Positions 1 to 6,571 of a DNA stretch of 7,186 bases are shown one piece after another. This DNA is from Clostridiales bacterium (GTDB lineage Bacteria > Bacillota > Clostridia > Oscillospirales > Oscillospiraceae), in contig JAHZEE010000068.1 of the NCBI GenBank assembly GCA_019421975.1, positions 1-7,186 of the forward strand, given 5' to 3'. A model generated the notes under the pieces. It made no database searches. It was not told where the DNA came from and saw nothing but the letters and a program-made list of their open reading frames with translations. Every line of letters starts with the position of its first letter. Position 1 is the stretch's first letter. Made by a program: the position numbers and the translations under genes.

Positions 1-1039
1 GCGTTGTGGGCCAAATTGTGCCGTGGAATTTCCCCTTCCTGATGGCCGCCTGGAAGCTGGCCCCCGTGCTGGCTGCCGGCTGCTGCACCGTCTTTAAGCC
101 GTCCAGCGACACGCCGCTGTCCGTGCTGGAGCTGGCGAGACTCATTCAGGATGTTCTGCCTGCGGGCGTATTCAATGTCATCACCGGCTCCGGCTCCAAG
201 GCCGGTCAGTATATTCTGGAGCACAAGGGCTTCCGCAAGCTGGCTCCACGGAGGTCGGCCGCGATGTGGCGCTGGCTGCGGCCAACCGCCTGATCCCCAG
301 CACGCTGGAGCTGGGCGGCAAGTCTGCAAACATCTACTTCCCGGATTGCAAGTGGGATATGGCCATGGATGGCCTGCAGCTCGGCATCCTGTTCAACCAG
401 GGCCAGGTCTGCTGCGCGGGTTCGCGCGTGTTTGTCCATGAGGATATCTACGACAAGTTTGTAGAGGATGCGGTCAAGGCCTTCAACAGTGTCCAGGTCG
501 GCCTGCCCTGGGAGCAGGGAACCCAGATGGGCTCTCAGATCAATGAGAAGCAGCTGGAGAAGATCCTGAAGTATGTGGAGGTCGGCAAGTCCGAGGGGGC
601 CAGAGTGGCCTGCGGCGGCGAGCGGATCACCGAGGGCGAGCTGGCAAAGGGCGCCTTTATGAAGCCGACCCTGCTGGTCGATGTCACCAATGACATGCGT
701 GTGGCGCAGGAGGAGATCTTCGGGCCGGTGGCATGCGTCATCAAGTTCAAGGACGAGGACGAGGTCATCGCCATGGCGAATGACAGCGAATACGGCCTGG
801 GCGGCGCAGTTTGGACCCGCGATATCAACCGTGCCATCCGTGTGGCCCGCGGCATCGAGACGGGCCGTATGTGGGTCAACACCTACAACCAGATTCCGGA
901 GGGTGCGCCGTTCGGCGGCTACAAGTCCTCTGGCGTGGGCCGTGAGACCCATAAGGTGATGCTGGAGCACTACACCCAGATGAAGAATATCATGATCAAT
1001 CTGTCCGAAGCGCCCAGCGGCTTCTACCCGCAGAAGTAA
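1..1039 (+). pseudogene. Aldehyde dehydrogenase (NAD(P)+), 5' end outside window, frameshifted
   Basis: Oxidises an aldehyde to the carboxylic acid with NAD(P)+; cytosolic ALDH superfamily. The visible part starts in the coenzyme-binding domain with the IVPWNFP motif (reading from base 3). The general-base Glu lies in LELGGKSA (codon 308-310) and the catalytic Cys in FNQGQVCCAGSR (first Cys, codon 410-412). The EEIFGPV, GLGGAVWT and PFGGYKSSGVGRE motifs follow. About 150 N-terminal residues would lie upstream of the window. The frame changes between bases 240 and 250: reading from base 3 gives GFRKLA and then leaves the family, while homology resumes at GSTEVGRD in another frame from base 242. 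The expected FTG of the nucleotide-binding FTGSTEVG motif is missing. As written the gene cannot give a full enzyme, because the first frame stops at 291-293. Either it is a true pseudogene or the sequence has an error. The substrate cannot be told; the family call is secure. Confidence 0.85.
240..250 (+). other. Frameshift site: apparent 10-nt deletion in the aldehyde dehydrogenase gene
   Basis: The sequence reads ctggctccacggag, where the family motif AFTGSTE would need about ten more bases after ctggct. Adding a ttcaccggct-like decamer restores both the reading frame (10 nt shifts frame by one, matching the observed change) and the missing Phe-Thr-Gly. In that reconstruction the lost segment is flanked by GGCT direct repeats, as expected for slippage or for an assembly collapse. 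The deleted bases are inferred from protein-family knowledge, not seen. Confidence 0.7.
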
Positions 1040-1053
1040 TTCCGACAGCTGAC

Positions 1054-1086
1054 AAAAGGGAGGCGGCGCTGGCCGCCTCCCTTTTT
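1054..1086 (+). terminator. Intrinsic terminator after the aldehyde dehydrogenase
   Basis: A perfect 10-bp GC-rich stem (1058-1067 with 1072-1081, gggaggcggc/gccgcctccc) with a 4-nt loop is followed by five T at 1082-1086. Four A at 1054-1057 precede the stem, so it could also stop transcription from the opposite strand. It lies 18 nt after the aldehyde dehydrogenase stop codon. Confidence 0.93.
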
Positions 1087-1110
1087 ATCCTGGAAAAATC
1101 ATCTTTTTTC

Positions 1111-1139
1111 TTGTGCCGTCCGGGAGTTTATGCTACAAT
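1111..1139 (+). promoter_or_regulatory. Sigma-A-type promoter for the glycerol dehydrogenase gene
   Basis: The -35 is TTGTGC (1111-1116) and the -10 is TACAAT (1134-1139), with a 17-bp spacer. TG at 1131-1132, one base before the -10, makes it an extended -10 element, which would compensate for the weak -35. The predicted transcript start is near 1146, about 30 nt before the gene. No convincing catabolite-repression (cre) site was seen. Confidence 0.7.
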
Positions 1140-1162
1140 AAAATAACAATATGAAACTGATT

Positions 1163-1167
1163 GGAGA
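1163..1167 (+). promoter_or_regulatory. Ribosome binding site fixing the gldA start at 1176
   Basis: GGAGA lies 8 nt before ATG 1176. This favours 1176 over the in-frame TTG at 1161 and ATG at 1167, which would lie within or ahead of the site. Confidence 0.65.
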
Positions 1168-1175
1168 TGGTACCA

Positions 1176-2273
1176 ATGGCATATGCAATTAAAGCGCCGG
1201 CCCGCTATGTGCAGGGACCCGGTGAGTTGGACAACCTGGGACTCAACACCAAGAAAATTGGCACAAAGTTCTTTACAATCGTCTCTGCGAGCGGTCAGAA
1301 GCGGTTTGGCGACCGTATCACCGCCAGCCTGGCAACGGAGGAGCATACCGCGGTGTTCTCCATGTTCCATGGTGAGGCAACCAAGGAGGAGGTCGCGGCC
1401 AAGATTGAGGAATGCCGTGCCTCTGGCTGCGACGCGGTGATCGGCGCCGGCGGCGGCAAGGTTCTGGACACGGCCAAGGCTGTGGCGGACGGGCTGGATC
1501 TGCCCTGTATCATCGTGCCGACGGCGGCATCCAACGACGCGCCCTGCACCAGCGTTGCGGTGCTCTACAACGACGCGGGCGTGGTCATCAAGGCGCTTGT
1601 GACCAAGCACGACCCGGAGCTCATCCTGGTGGACACCGAGCTGATCGCGCAGGCGCCGGAGCGGCTGTTTGCCTGCGGTCTGGGCGACGCGCTTTCCACC
1701 TACTTTGAGGCGCGCGCCTGCAAGAAGAACGGCGTCAAGTGCATGGCCCGCGGCCAGGTCTCCAACACCGGCATGATGATGGCCCGCCTGTGCTACGATC
1801 TGCTGATCCAGAGCGGCGAAAAGGCGTTGGAAGCAGTTCGCAACCACGAGGTCAACCAGGATCTGGAGAACGCAGTGGAGGCGAGCATCTACCTGAGCGG
1901 TGTGGGCTTTGTGAACGGCGGCCTGGCCGTTGCCCACGCGGTCAACGATGGTCTGGCCTATGAGCCGCAGTGCCATGGCATGTACCACGGCGAAAAGGTC
2001 GCCTTTGGCGTCATGACCCAGCTGGTGCTGGAAAACGGCGATCCGGAGGAGTTTGAGCAGGTCAAGGCCTTTATGAAGCGCACGGGCCTGCCCATGACCC
2101 TGGGCCAGCTTGGCATCAAGGAGATCCATCCCGAGACGCTGCACAAGGTCGCGGAGATCGCCGCCGGTCCCAAGGAGTCCAGCAAGAACCTGATTCCGGA
2201 CATCACGGCAGACGATGTCTACAACGCCATGCTGAAGGCGGATGAGATCGGCCGGGAGTATCTGGCACGCTGA
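1176..2273 (+). CDS. gldA: Glycerol dehydrogenase-type iron-containing/zinc alcohol dehydrogenase
   Basis: Predicted cytosolic NAD+-dependent oxidation of glycerol to dihydroxyacetone (or reduction of a related hydroxyketone), the entry step of oxidative glycerol use. The 365-residue length is normal for GldA. The start gives MAYAIKAPARYVQGPG, the usual N-terminus of this group. The glycine-rich NAD-binding motif GAGGGKVLDTAKA comes next, then PTAASNDAPCTSV near the active site. The three family metal ligands are Asp171 (GLGDALSTYFEA), His254 (GGLAVAHAV) and His271 (YHGEKVAFG), all at the usual residue numbers. Odd point: after His254 the sequence is AVNDG, where well-studied GldA enzymes have AVHNG or AIHNG, so the substrate may differ. 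The gene stands alone between its own promoter and terminator; the upstream aldehyde dehydrogenase is separated from it by a strong terminator. Family assignment is firm; glycerol as substrate is by homology. Confidence 0.92.
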   Translation: MAYAIKAPARYVQGPGELDNLGLNTKKIGTKFFTIVSASGQKRFGDRITASLATEEHTAVFSMFHGEATKEEVAAKIEECRASGCDAVIGAGGGKVLDTAKAVADGLDLPCIIVPTAASNDAPCTSVAVLYNDAGVVIKALVTKHDPELILVDTELIAQAPERLFACGLGDALSTYFEARACKKNGVKCMARGQVSNTGMMMARLCYDLLIQSGEKALEAVRNHEVNQDLENAVEASIYLSGVGFVNGGLAVAHAVNDGLAYEPQCHGMYHGEKVAFGVMTQLVLENGDPEEFEQVKAFMKRTGLPMTLGQLGIKEIHPETLHKVAEIAAGPKESSKNLIPDITADDVYNAMLKADEIGREYLAR

Positions 2274-2285
2274 GCGCAATGCACA

Positions 2286-2323
2286 GAAGGCCGCGGAACG
2301 AGAGTCCCGCGGCCCTCTTTTTT
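2286..2323 (+). terminator. Intrinsic terminator after gldA
   Basis: An 8-bp stem ggccgcgg (2289-2296) pairs with ccgcggcc (2307-2314) around a 10-nt loop. Two more pairs lie beyond one mismatch, and six T follow at 2318-2323. It begins 13 nt after the gldA stop and ends 17 nt before the ylmH start. Confidence 0.9.
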
Positions 2324-2340
2324 GAAGGTGGGACCATGAG

Positions 2341-3138
2341 ATGGAAAAGACAACCCTGATTGCAAGATATGCCCAGACCGAGGAGGACCGGCTGACCCTC
2401 TGCCGCGTGCTGGATCAGATGTGCCAGGCAGAGGCGCGCCAGATCCCGGCGGCGACGGAGTTTTTGACCGCCCATGAGCGCGGCCTGGCTGAGCCGATGC
2501 TCCGCGCCGCCGGGGTGGAGCAGATCTGGTTTTACGGCGGCTGTGACGAGGCGGAACGGACGGTCTGCTGCCATGTGCCGGACTATCTGGACGCGCAGCA
2601 GTATTTTGCCGGCGAAGACGGACCGATCTGCCTGATCCGGGCCAGCTTCCGGGCGGAGCGCCCCCTGAGCCACCGGGATTTTCTGGGCAGCCTGATGGGC
2701 TGCGGGATCCGCCGGCAGACGGTCGGCGACCTCTATGTGGAGGCACAGAGCTGTGAGATGCTGGTGATGCGGAAGATTGTACCCTATCTCATGCAGAATC
2801 TGACAGAGGCCGGACGCACCAGGCTGCGGCTGGAGCTGTGCCCCATACAGACGCTGCGCCGGCCGCCGGAGCAGCTGGAGGTGCTGCGGCAGACGGTCTC
2901 CAGCCTCCGGCTCGACGCGGTGGCGGCGGCGGGGTTTCACCTGAGCCGCAGCCGGGCCGCCGAGCTGATCGAGCATGGCCGGGCGGCGGTCAACCACATG
3001 GGCTGTGAAAAGCCGGACCGGACCGTGGCGCAGGGCGATCAGATCTCCCTGCGCGGGCTGGGAAAGCTCCGCCTGCAGGCTGTGCATGGGGAGACCAAAA
3101 AGGGCAGAATCTCGATTGAAATTGCGAAGTATCTCTGA
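2341..3138 (+). CDS. ylmH: YlmH-family S4-domain RNA-binding protein
   Basis: 265-residue protein of the YlmH family. In Bacillus, YlmH binds stalled 50S subunits and acts in ribosome-associated quality control beside RqcH; in many Gram-positives it sits near cell-division genes. The central YlmH segment is recognisable at residues 115-131 (LGSLMGCGIRRQTVGDL). The C-terminal S4 domain starts near residue 189 and includes LSRSRAAELIEHGRAAVNH, then GDQISLRGLGKLRL and the usual tail ETKKGRISIEIAKYL. ATG 2341 is chosen because AAGGTGG (2325-2331) lies 9 nt upstream; an out-of-frame ATG at 2336 opens only a seven-residue frame. No clear promoter fits between the gldA terminator and the start, so transcription may begin inside gldA or read through. 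The divIVA, ylmG and sepF genes are not beside it here. It appears to form an operon with the next gene, 8 nt downstream. Confidence 0.9.
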   Translation: MEKTTLIARYAQTEEDRLTLCRVLDQMCQAEARQIPAATEFLTAHERGLAEPMLRAAGVEQIWFYGGCDEAERTVCCHVPDYLDAQQYFAGEDGPICLIRASFRAERPLSHRDFLGSLMGCGIRRQTVGDLYVEAQSCEMLVMRKIVPYLMQNLTEAGRTRLRLELCPIQTLRRPPEQLEVLRQTVSSLRLDAVAAAGFHLSRSRAAELIEHGRAAVNHMGCEKPDRTVAQGDQISLRGLGKLRLQAVHGETKKGRISIEIAKYL

Positions 3139-3146
3139 GGTGTAAT

Positions 3147-3353
3147 ATGGAACAGTATAAAATTGACCGGATCAACGCGTTGGCCAGAAAGGCGAAGCAG
3201 GAGGGCCTGAGCGCCGAGGAGCTGGAGGAGCGGGAGGCGCTGCGGCAGGAGTACCGCGCGGCAGTGCGCGCGCATGTATCAGACCAGCTGGAGCGGGTAT
3301 ATCTCGTGGACAAGGCGGGCAATCAGGAGAAATTAAAAAAGAAGAAACCGTGA
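3147..3353 (+). CDS. UPF0291 (DUF896, YnzC-like) small protein
   Basis: A 68-residue, highly charged, cytosolic protein of the UPF0291/DUF896 family, found in Firmicutes; its molecular role is not established. Visible family features are the N-terminal helix IDRINALARKAKQEGLSAEE, the pattern EREALRQEYRAAVR in the second helix, and a late VDKAGN segment, in the same order as Bacillus YnzC. The protein ends in a lysine-rich tail (KLKKKKP). Its ribosome binding site (GAGGTG) overlaps the ylmH stop codon, and the intergenic gap is only 8 nt, so the two genes are very probably co-transcribed and perhaps translationally coupled. Family call is firm; no function is claimed. Confidence 0.9.
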   Translation: MEQYKIDRINALARKAKQEGLSAEELEEREALRQEYRAAVRAHVSDQLERVYLVDKAGNQEKLKKKKP

Positions 3354-3382
3354 GAAGCGGCGCGAAATGCGCCGCTTCTTTT
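3353..3382 (+). terminator. Intrinsic terminator after the UPF0291 gene
   Basis: A perfect 10-bp stem gaagcggcgc (3354-3363) pairs with gcgccgcttc (3369-3378) around the 5-nt loop gaaat. A further A-T pair uses the last base of the stop codon. The run TTTT (3379-3382) follows. The T-tract is short, so some read-through towards feoA is possible. Confidence 0.85.
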
Positions 3383-3438
3383 GTGTGAATGGGGCTTTTG
3401 GCAGAACCTTTGCACCAGGCTGCGTGTATATTGGCATA

Positions 3439-3451
3439 GGAATCAAATTCC
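3439..3451. promoter_or_regulatory. Candidate operator (palindrome) in the feoAB leader
   Basis: GGAAT-CAA-ATTCC is a perfect inverted repeat with 5-bp arms and a 3-bp centre, 29 nt before the feoA start. A TATATT hexamer at 3427-3432 could be a -10 element with the palindrome lying over the start of transcription, but I could not find a well-spaced -35. ATTGG also occurs on each side (3430-3434 and 3456-3460). An iron-responsive repressor site is plausible from context, yet the sequence does not match the classical Fur box well. Confidence 0.35.
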
Positions 3452-3464
3452 GTCAATTGGATGC

Positions 3465-3471
3465 AAAGGAG
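3465..3471 (+). promoter_or_regulatory. Ribosome binding site of feoA
   Basis: AAAGGAG lies 9 nt before ATG 3481. It decides the start against the long upstream extension of the same frame, which begins at 3367 inside the preceding terminator hairpin. Confidence 0.8.
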
Positions 3472-3480
3472 TTCTGTGAT

Positions 3481-3735
3481 ATGGAAGAGTTTTGGACTGC
3501 AATGGACGCCCTGCAGGAAGGCGAGAGCGGGGTGGTCTGCAGGATTGGATTAGATGGAGCCATCGCAAGACGGCTCACAGAGCTGGGGCTGATCGTGGGG
3601 ACAAAGGTGCGCTGCCTGCAAAAGAGTCCCTCAGGGAACCCGGTGGCCTATGGGATCCGCGGCGCGGTGGTCGCGCTGCGGCAGGAGGACGCGGCGCGCG
3701 TCCTCGTGGAAACGAGGCAGCAGCCATGGGCCTGA
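3481..3735 (+). CDS. feoA: Ferrous iron transport protein A
   Basis: An 84-residue cytosolic SH3-like protein that partners FeoB in Fe(II) uptake; it is thought to modulate FeoB rather than carry iron. The FeoA domain covers nearly the whole protein: GESGVVCRIGLDGAIARRL, TELGLIVGTKVRCL, then SPSGNPVAYGIRGAVVALR and the closing strand AARVLVE. The length is close to the family's usual 75-85 residues. The strong ribosome binding site at 3465-3471 fixes the start. The last 10 nt overlap the start of feoB (ATGGGCCTGA contains both the feoB start and the feoA stop), implying translational coupling. The leader holds a candidate operator. Confidence 0.93.
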   Translation: MEEFWTAMDALQEGESGVVCRIGLDGAIARRLTELGLIVGTKVRCLQKSPSGNPVAYGIRGAVVALRQEDAARVLVETRQQPWA

Positions 3736-5591
3736 CAGTAGACGCGGAAAAAACATACAGCGAGACAGAAGAGCTCTGGACAGTGGCGTTGGCGGGCAAT
3801 CCCAATGTGGGCAAGAGCACCGTATTCAACGCGCTGACGGGCATGAATCAACATACTGGAAACTGGACGGGAAAGACCGTTGCCACGGCACAGGGAAGAT
3901 ACCGCTACAAAGGAGAAAACTATCTTCTGGTGGATCTGCCCGGTACTTATTCCATCGATGGCTGCTCCCAGGAGGAGGTGGTGGCCGGCGATTTTTTGAA
4001 ACAGCAGACAGTGGACTGTGTTGTGGCAATCTGTGACGCCACCTGTCTGGAGCGGAACCTGTGCTTTGTGCTCCAGCTGCAGCAGCTTACAGAGCATCTT
4101 GTGGTCTGCGTCAACCTGCTCGATGAGGCGGAGCGGAAGGGCATCCAGATTGACCTGCGGACCCTGGAGCGCAGACTGGGGGCGCCCGTCATCGGGACCG
4201 CAGCGGGAAGCGGACAGGGGATTGAGGCCCTGCAGGAGTGTGTGCGCCGCGCAGTACAGGGGTTTTGCCCCTGCGCCGCCGGGCAGCCGGCCCAGAGCGC
4301 GGAGGCGCTGATGCGGCGGGCGGAGCAGATTGCAGCGCAGGCAGTCAGCATTCCGGACCCGGACTATGACCGCTTTGACCGCCGGATGGACCGGATTTTC
4401 ACAGGCCGCTGGACCGGAATTCCCATCATGCTCGCGCTGCTGTTTCTGGTGTTTTATCTGACCATCTGGGGGGCCAACTATCCATCCAGCCTGCTGCAGC
4501 AGCTCTTTGACTGGATCGGCGTCTGGCTGCGCAGAGGCATGCAGTGGCTGCCCCTTCCCGCCTGGTGGAGCGGGCTGCTGGTGGACGGCGTCTACAGTAC
4601 GGTGGCGCGGGTGACGGCGGTCATGCTGCCGCCCATGGCGATTTTCTTTCCGCTCTTTACGCTCCTGGAGGACTTTGGCTATCTGCCCCGCATCGCCTTT
4701 GTGCTGGACCATGGGTTTCGCGCCTGCGGCGCCTGCGGCAAACAGGCGCTCACCATGGCCATGGGCTTTGGCTGTAATGCTGCCGGTGTGACAGGCTGCC
4801 GGATCATCGACTCCCCCAAGGAGCGGATGATCGCGGTGCTGACCAATGCGCTGGTGCCCTGCAACGGGCGCTTCCCGATGCTCATTGCGCTGATCTCCAT
4901 TTTTTTTGCAGGCAGCGGGCCGCTGCGCTCGCTCCAGGCGGCCGGCATGCTGACGGCGCTGGTTCTGCTGGGCGTGGGCGCCACCTTCTTTCTGTCCTGG
5001 TGCCTGAGCAGAACCGTCTGCCGCAGCACCGCCTCTGCCTTTGCCCTGGAGCTGCCGCCCTACCGGCGGCCGAAGGTGGGGCAGGTGCTGGTGCGCTCTT
5101 TGCTGGACCGGACCATTTTTGTCCTGGGGCGGGCGGTGACGGTGGCGGCGCCCGCCGGCGCGGTGATCTGGTGCCTGGCCAACTGGCAGGTGTCTGGCAC
5201 CACCTTTCTGCAGCTGTGCGCGGATGCTCTGAACCCGGTGGGGCTGCTGCTGGGGATGAACGGCGTCATCCTGCTGGCGTTTATTCTGGGGTTTCCGGCC
5301 AATGAGCTGGTGCTGCCTATCATCATAATGACGCTGCTGTCCCAGTCCGTCATGGGAGGCGCAGAGGATCTCGGAAGTATTGAGACGGTGCTGCTGGACC
5401 ACGGCTGGACCTGGGTGACAGCGCTGTGCACCATGGTGTTCTCTCTGTTTCACTGGCCGTGCAGCACCACCTGCCTGACCATCCACAAGGAGACGGGGAG
5501 CTGGCGGATGACGCTGGCTGCAATGGCGCTGCCGACGCTGCTGGGCCTGATTCTGTGTGCGCTCATCGCGCTGCTCGCAAGGCTGCTGTAA
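3726..5591 (+). CDS. feoB: Ferrous iron transport protein B (GTPase-permease)
   Basis: Inner-membrane Fe(II) transporter, 621 residues, with an N-terminal G-protein domain and a polytopic membrane domain. G-motifs: G1 GNPNVGKST at 24-32, G2-region NWTGKTV at 46-52, G3 DLPGTY at 70-75, G4 NLLD at 130-133. The membrane domain starts near residue 228 (IPIMLALLFLVFYLTIWG), with several later hydrophobic segments. Conserved pore-region motifs are ACGACGKQALTMAMGFGCN (Cys334, 337, 350), VPCNGRFP (Cys379) and HWPCSTTCLTIHKETGSW (Cys579, 583). This Cys-containing pattern is the GCN/PCNGR form, as opposed to the GCNVPA/PCSAR form of E. coli FeoB. ATG 3726 is chosen because it leaves 23 residues before G1 and overlaps the feoA stop; reading the frame back to 3492 would run inside feoA. 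No FeoC gene follows; nfo lies 61 nt downstream with its own promoter. I saw no hairpin terminator between them. Confidence 0.95.
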   Translation: MGLTVDAEKTYSETEELWTVALAGNPNVGKSTVFNALTGMNQHTGNWTGKTVATAQGRYRYKGENYLLVDLPGTYSIDGCSQEEVVAGDFLKQQTVDCVVAICDATCLERNLCFVLQLQQLTEHLVVCVNLLDEAERKGIQIDLRTLERRLGAPVIGTAAGSGQGIEALQECVRRAVQGFCPCAAGQPAQSAEALMRRAEQIAAQAVSIPDPDYDRFDRRMDRIFTGRWTGIPIMLALLFLVFYLTIWGANYPSSLLQQLFDWIGVWLRRGMQWLPLPAWWSGLLVDGVYSTVARVTAVMLPPMAIFFPLFTLLEDFGYLPRIAFVLDHGFRACGACGKQALTMAMGFGCNAAGVTGCRIIDSPKERMIAVLTNALVPCNGRFPMLIALISIFFAGSGPLRSLQAAGMLTALVLLGVGATFFLSWCLSRTVCRSTASAFALELPPYRRPKVGQVLVRSLLDRTIFVLGRAVTVAAPAGAVIWCLANWQVSGTTFLQLCADALNPVGLLLGMNGVILLAFILGFPANELVLPIIIMTLLSQSVMGGAEDLGSIETVLLDHGWTWVTALCTMVFSLFHWPCSTTCLTIHKETGSWRMTLAAMALPTLLGLILCALIALLARLL

Positions 5592-5594
5592 GGC

Positions 5595-5623
5595 TTGCAC
5601 CATCGGAAAAAATGCAGTAGAAT
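5595..5623 (+). promoter_or_regulatory. Sigma-A-type promoter for nfo
   Basis: TTGCAC (5595-5600) and TAGAAT (5618-5623, one base off the consensus -10) are separated by exactly 17 bp. The transcript would start near 5630, leaving a leader of about 20 nt with a GGGAGGA ribosome binding site before ATG 5653. Confidence 0.6.
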
Positions 5624-5652
5624 AAACGAAAAGTTACCCGGGAGGAACTGCC

Positions 5653-6486
5653 ATGTACTTAGGATGCCATCTCTCGTCGGCAGGCGGCTTTGCGGCCATG
5701 GGCCGTCAGGCCCTGCGCCTGCAGGCGGATACCTTTCAGTTTTTTACCCGCAATCCCCGCGGCAGCCGTGTAAAGCCGCTCAACCTGGACGACTGTACGG
5801 CGCTGCGGGAGATTGCTGAGGAGCACCACTTCGGGCCGCTGATTGCCCATGCCCCCTACACCATCAATCCCTGCTCGGCCTCACCCGATACGAGGACCTT
5901 CGCCCGGCAGACCATGGCGGAGGACCTGCAGCGCCTTCAGGCGCTGCCCGGCAACTATTATAACTTTCATCCGGGCAGCCATGTGGGACAGGGGACAGCG
6001 GCAGCGGTGGAGCAGATTGCGCAGACGCTCACCGCCATCCTGACCCCGGGGCAGCCGACGGTGGTGCTGCTGGAGCCAATGGCGGGAAAGGGAACCGAGA
6101 TCGGCAGCCGGTTTGAGGAGCTGCGTCAGATTCTGGACCGGGTGGAGTGCCAGGAGCGGATGGGCGTCTGCCTGGATACCTGCCATGTCTACGACGCGGG
6201 CTACGACATTGTCGGAGATCTGGACGGCGTGCTGGAGGAGTTTGACCGGGTCATCGGGCTGAAGCGGCTGAAGGCGCTGCACCTCAACGACAGCAAAAAT
6301 CCCTTTGCCTCCCACAAGGACCGCCATGAAAAGATCGGCCGCGGCTCCATTGGTCTGCAGGCCTTCTTTCGGATTGTCCGGCACCCGATGCTGCGCGATT
6401 TGCCCATGGTGCTGGAGACGCCCAACGAGTTGGCGGGCTATGAGGAGGAGATCCGGCTGCTGCGCTCGGCTGCGCAGGATGGCTGA
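5653..6486 (+). CDS. nfo: Endonuclease IV (deoxyribonuclease IV, AP endonuclease)
   Basis: Cuts the DNA backbone 5' to abasic sites and removes 3' blocking groups in base-excision repair; a soluble TIM-barrel metalloenzyme. The 277-residue length is normal. All nine zinc ligands of the E. coli enzyme have counterparts: His66 (AHAPY), His106 (FHPGSH), Glu141 (LEPMAG), Asp175 and His178 (CLDTCHVYDAGYD), His210 (HLNDSKN), Asp223 and His225 (HKDRHEKIGRG), Glu255 (LETP). The N-terminus MYLGCHLSSAGG matches the family's typical opening strand and supports ATG 5653, preceded at about 7 nt by GGGAGGA. It lies after feoB with a promoter of its own, so a link to iron uptake (for example through Fenton damage) is only a suggestion. 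No intrinsic terminator follows; a new promoter begins 39 nt downstream. Confidence 0.95.
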   Translation: MYLGCHLSSAGGFAAMGRQALRLQADTFQFFTRNPRGSRVKPLNLDDCTALREIAEEHHFGPLIAHAPYTINPCSASPDTRTFARQTMAEDLQRLQALPGNYYNFHPGSHVGQGTAAAVEQIAQTLTAILTPGQPTVVLLEPMAGKGTEIGSRFEELRQILDRVECQERMGVCLDTCHVYDAGYDIVGDLDGVLEEFDRVIGLKRLKALHLNDSKNPFASHKDRHEKIGRGSIGLQAFFRIVRHPMLRDLPMVLETPNELAGYEEEIRLLRSAAQDG

Positions 6487-6524
6487 CAGGGGAAAAAGAA
6501 TTCTGCGCCTGTCGCGTCCATTCC

Positions 6525-6553
6525 TTGACGATGCCGGCAGAATGTGGTATTTT
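6525..6553 (+). promoter_or_regulatory. Sigma-A-type promoter for the AI-2E-family gene
   Basis: TTGACG (6525-6530, five of six consensus bases) and TATTTT (6548-6553) are 17 bp apart. TG at 6545-6546, one base before the -10, adds an extended element. The transcript would start near 6560, about 50 nt before ATG 6610. Confidence 0.7.
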
Positions 6554-6571
6554 GAAATCAGTCAGGATGTG

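Noticed and set aside
236..256. Programmed ribosomal frameshift in the aldehyde dehydrogenase
   Set aside because: No slippery heptamer is evident, and conserved residues (FTG) are missing as well as the frame being changed. ALDH genes are not known to use this.
1161..1175. TTG start at 1161 or ATG at 1167 for gldA
   Set aside because: These starts would overlap or precede the ribosome binding site at 1163-1167 and add residues absent from the family; ATG 1176 gives the standard N-terminus and standard zinc-ligand numbering.
1128..2279. 383-codon minus-strand open frame opposite gldA, and a similar one opposite the aldehyde dehydrogenase (206-970)
   Set aside because: Both mirror well-supported + strand genes, show no recognisable domain and lack their own promoters.
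2336..2359. Seven-residue upstream frame (ATG 2336) overlapping the ylmH start
   Set aside because: It is only 4 nt from the ribosome binding site and very short; probably chance, though it could be looked at if ylmH proves translationally controlled.
2203..3087. Minus-strand open frame opposite ylmH
   Set aside because: It crosses the gldA terminator and runs antisense to ylmH; its composition is low-quality and no motifs are present.
3492..3725. Upstream extension of the feoB frame into feoA
   Set aside because: The extra residues have no FeoB similarity and overlap the feoA coding sequence in another frame; ATG 3726 is the usual overlapping start.
3648..5603. 651-codon open frame on the minus strand opposite feoB
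   Set aside because: The translation is rich in Gln, His, Arg and Ala with no family resemblance, and it lies antisense to a clear FeoB. Long antisense frames are expected in GC-rich coding DNA.
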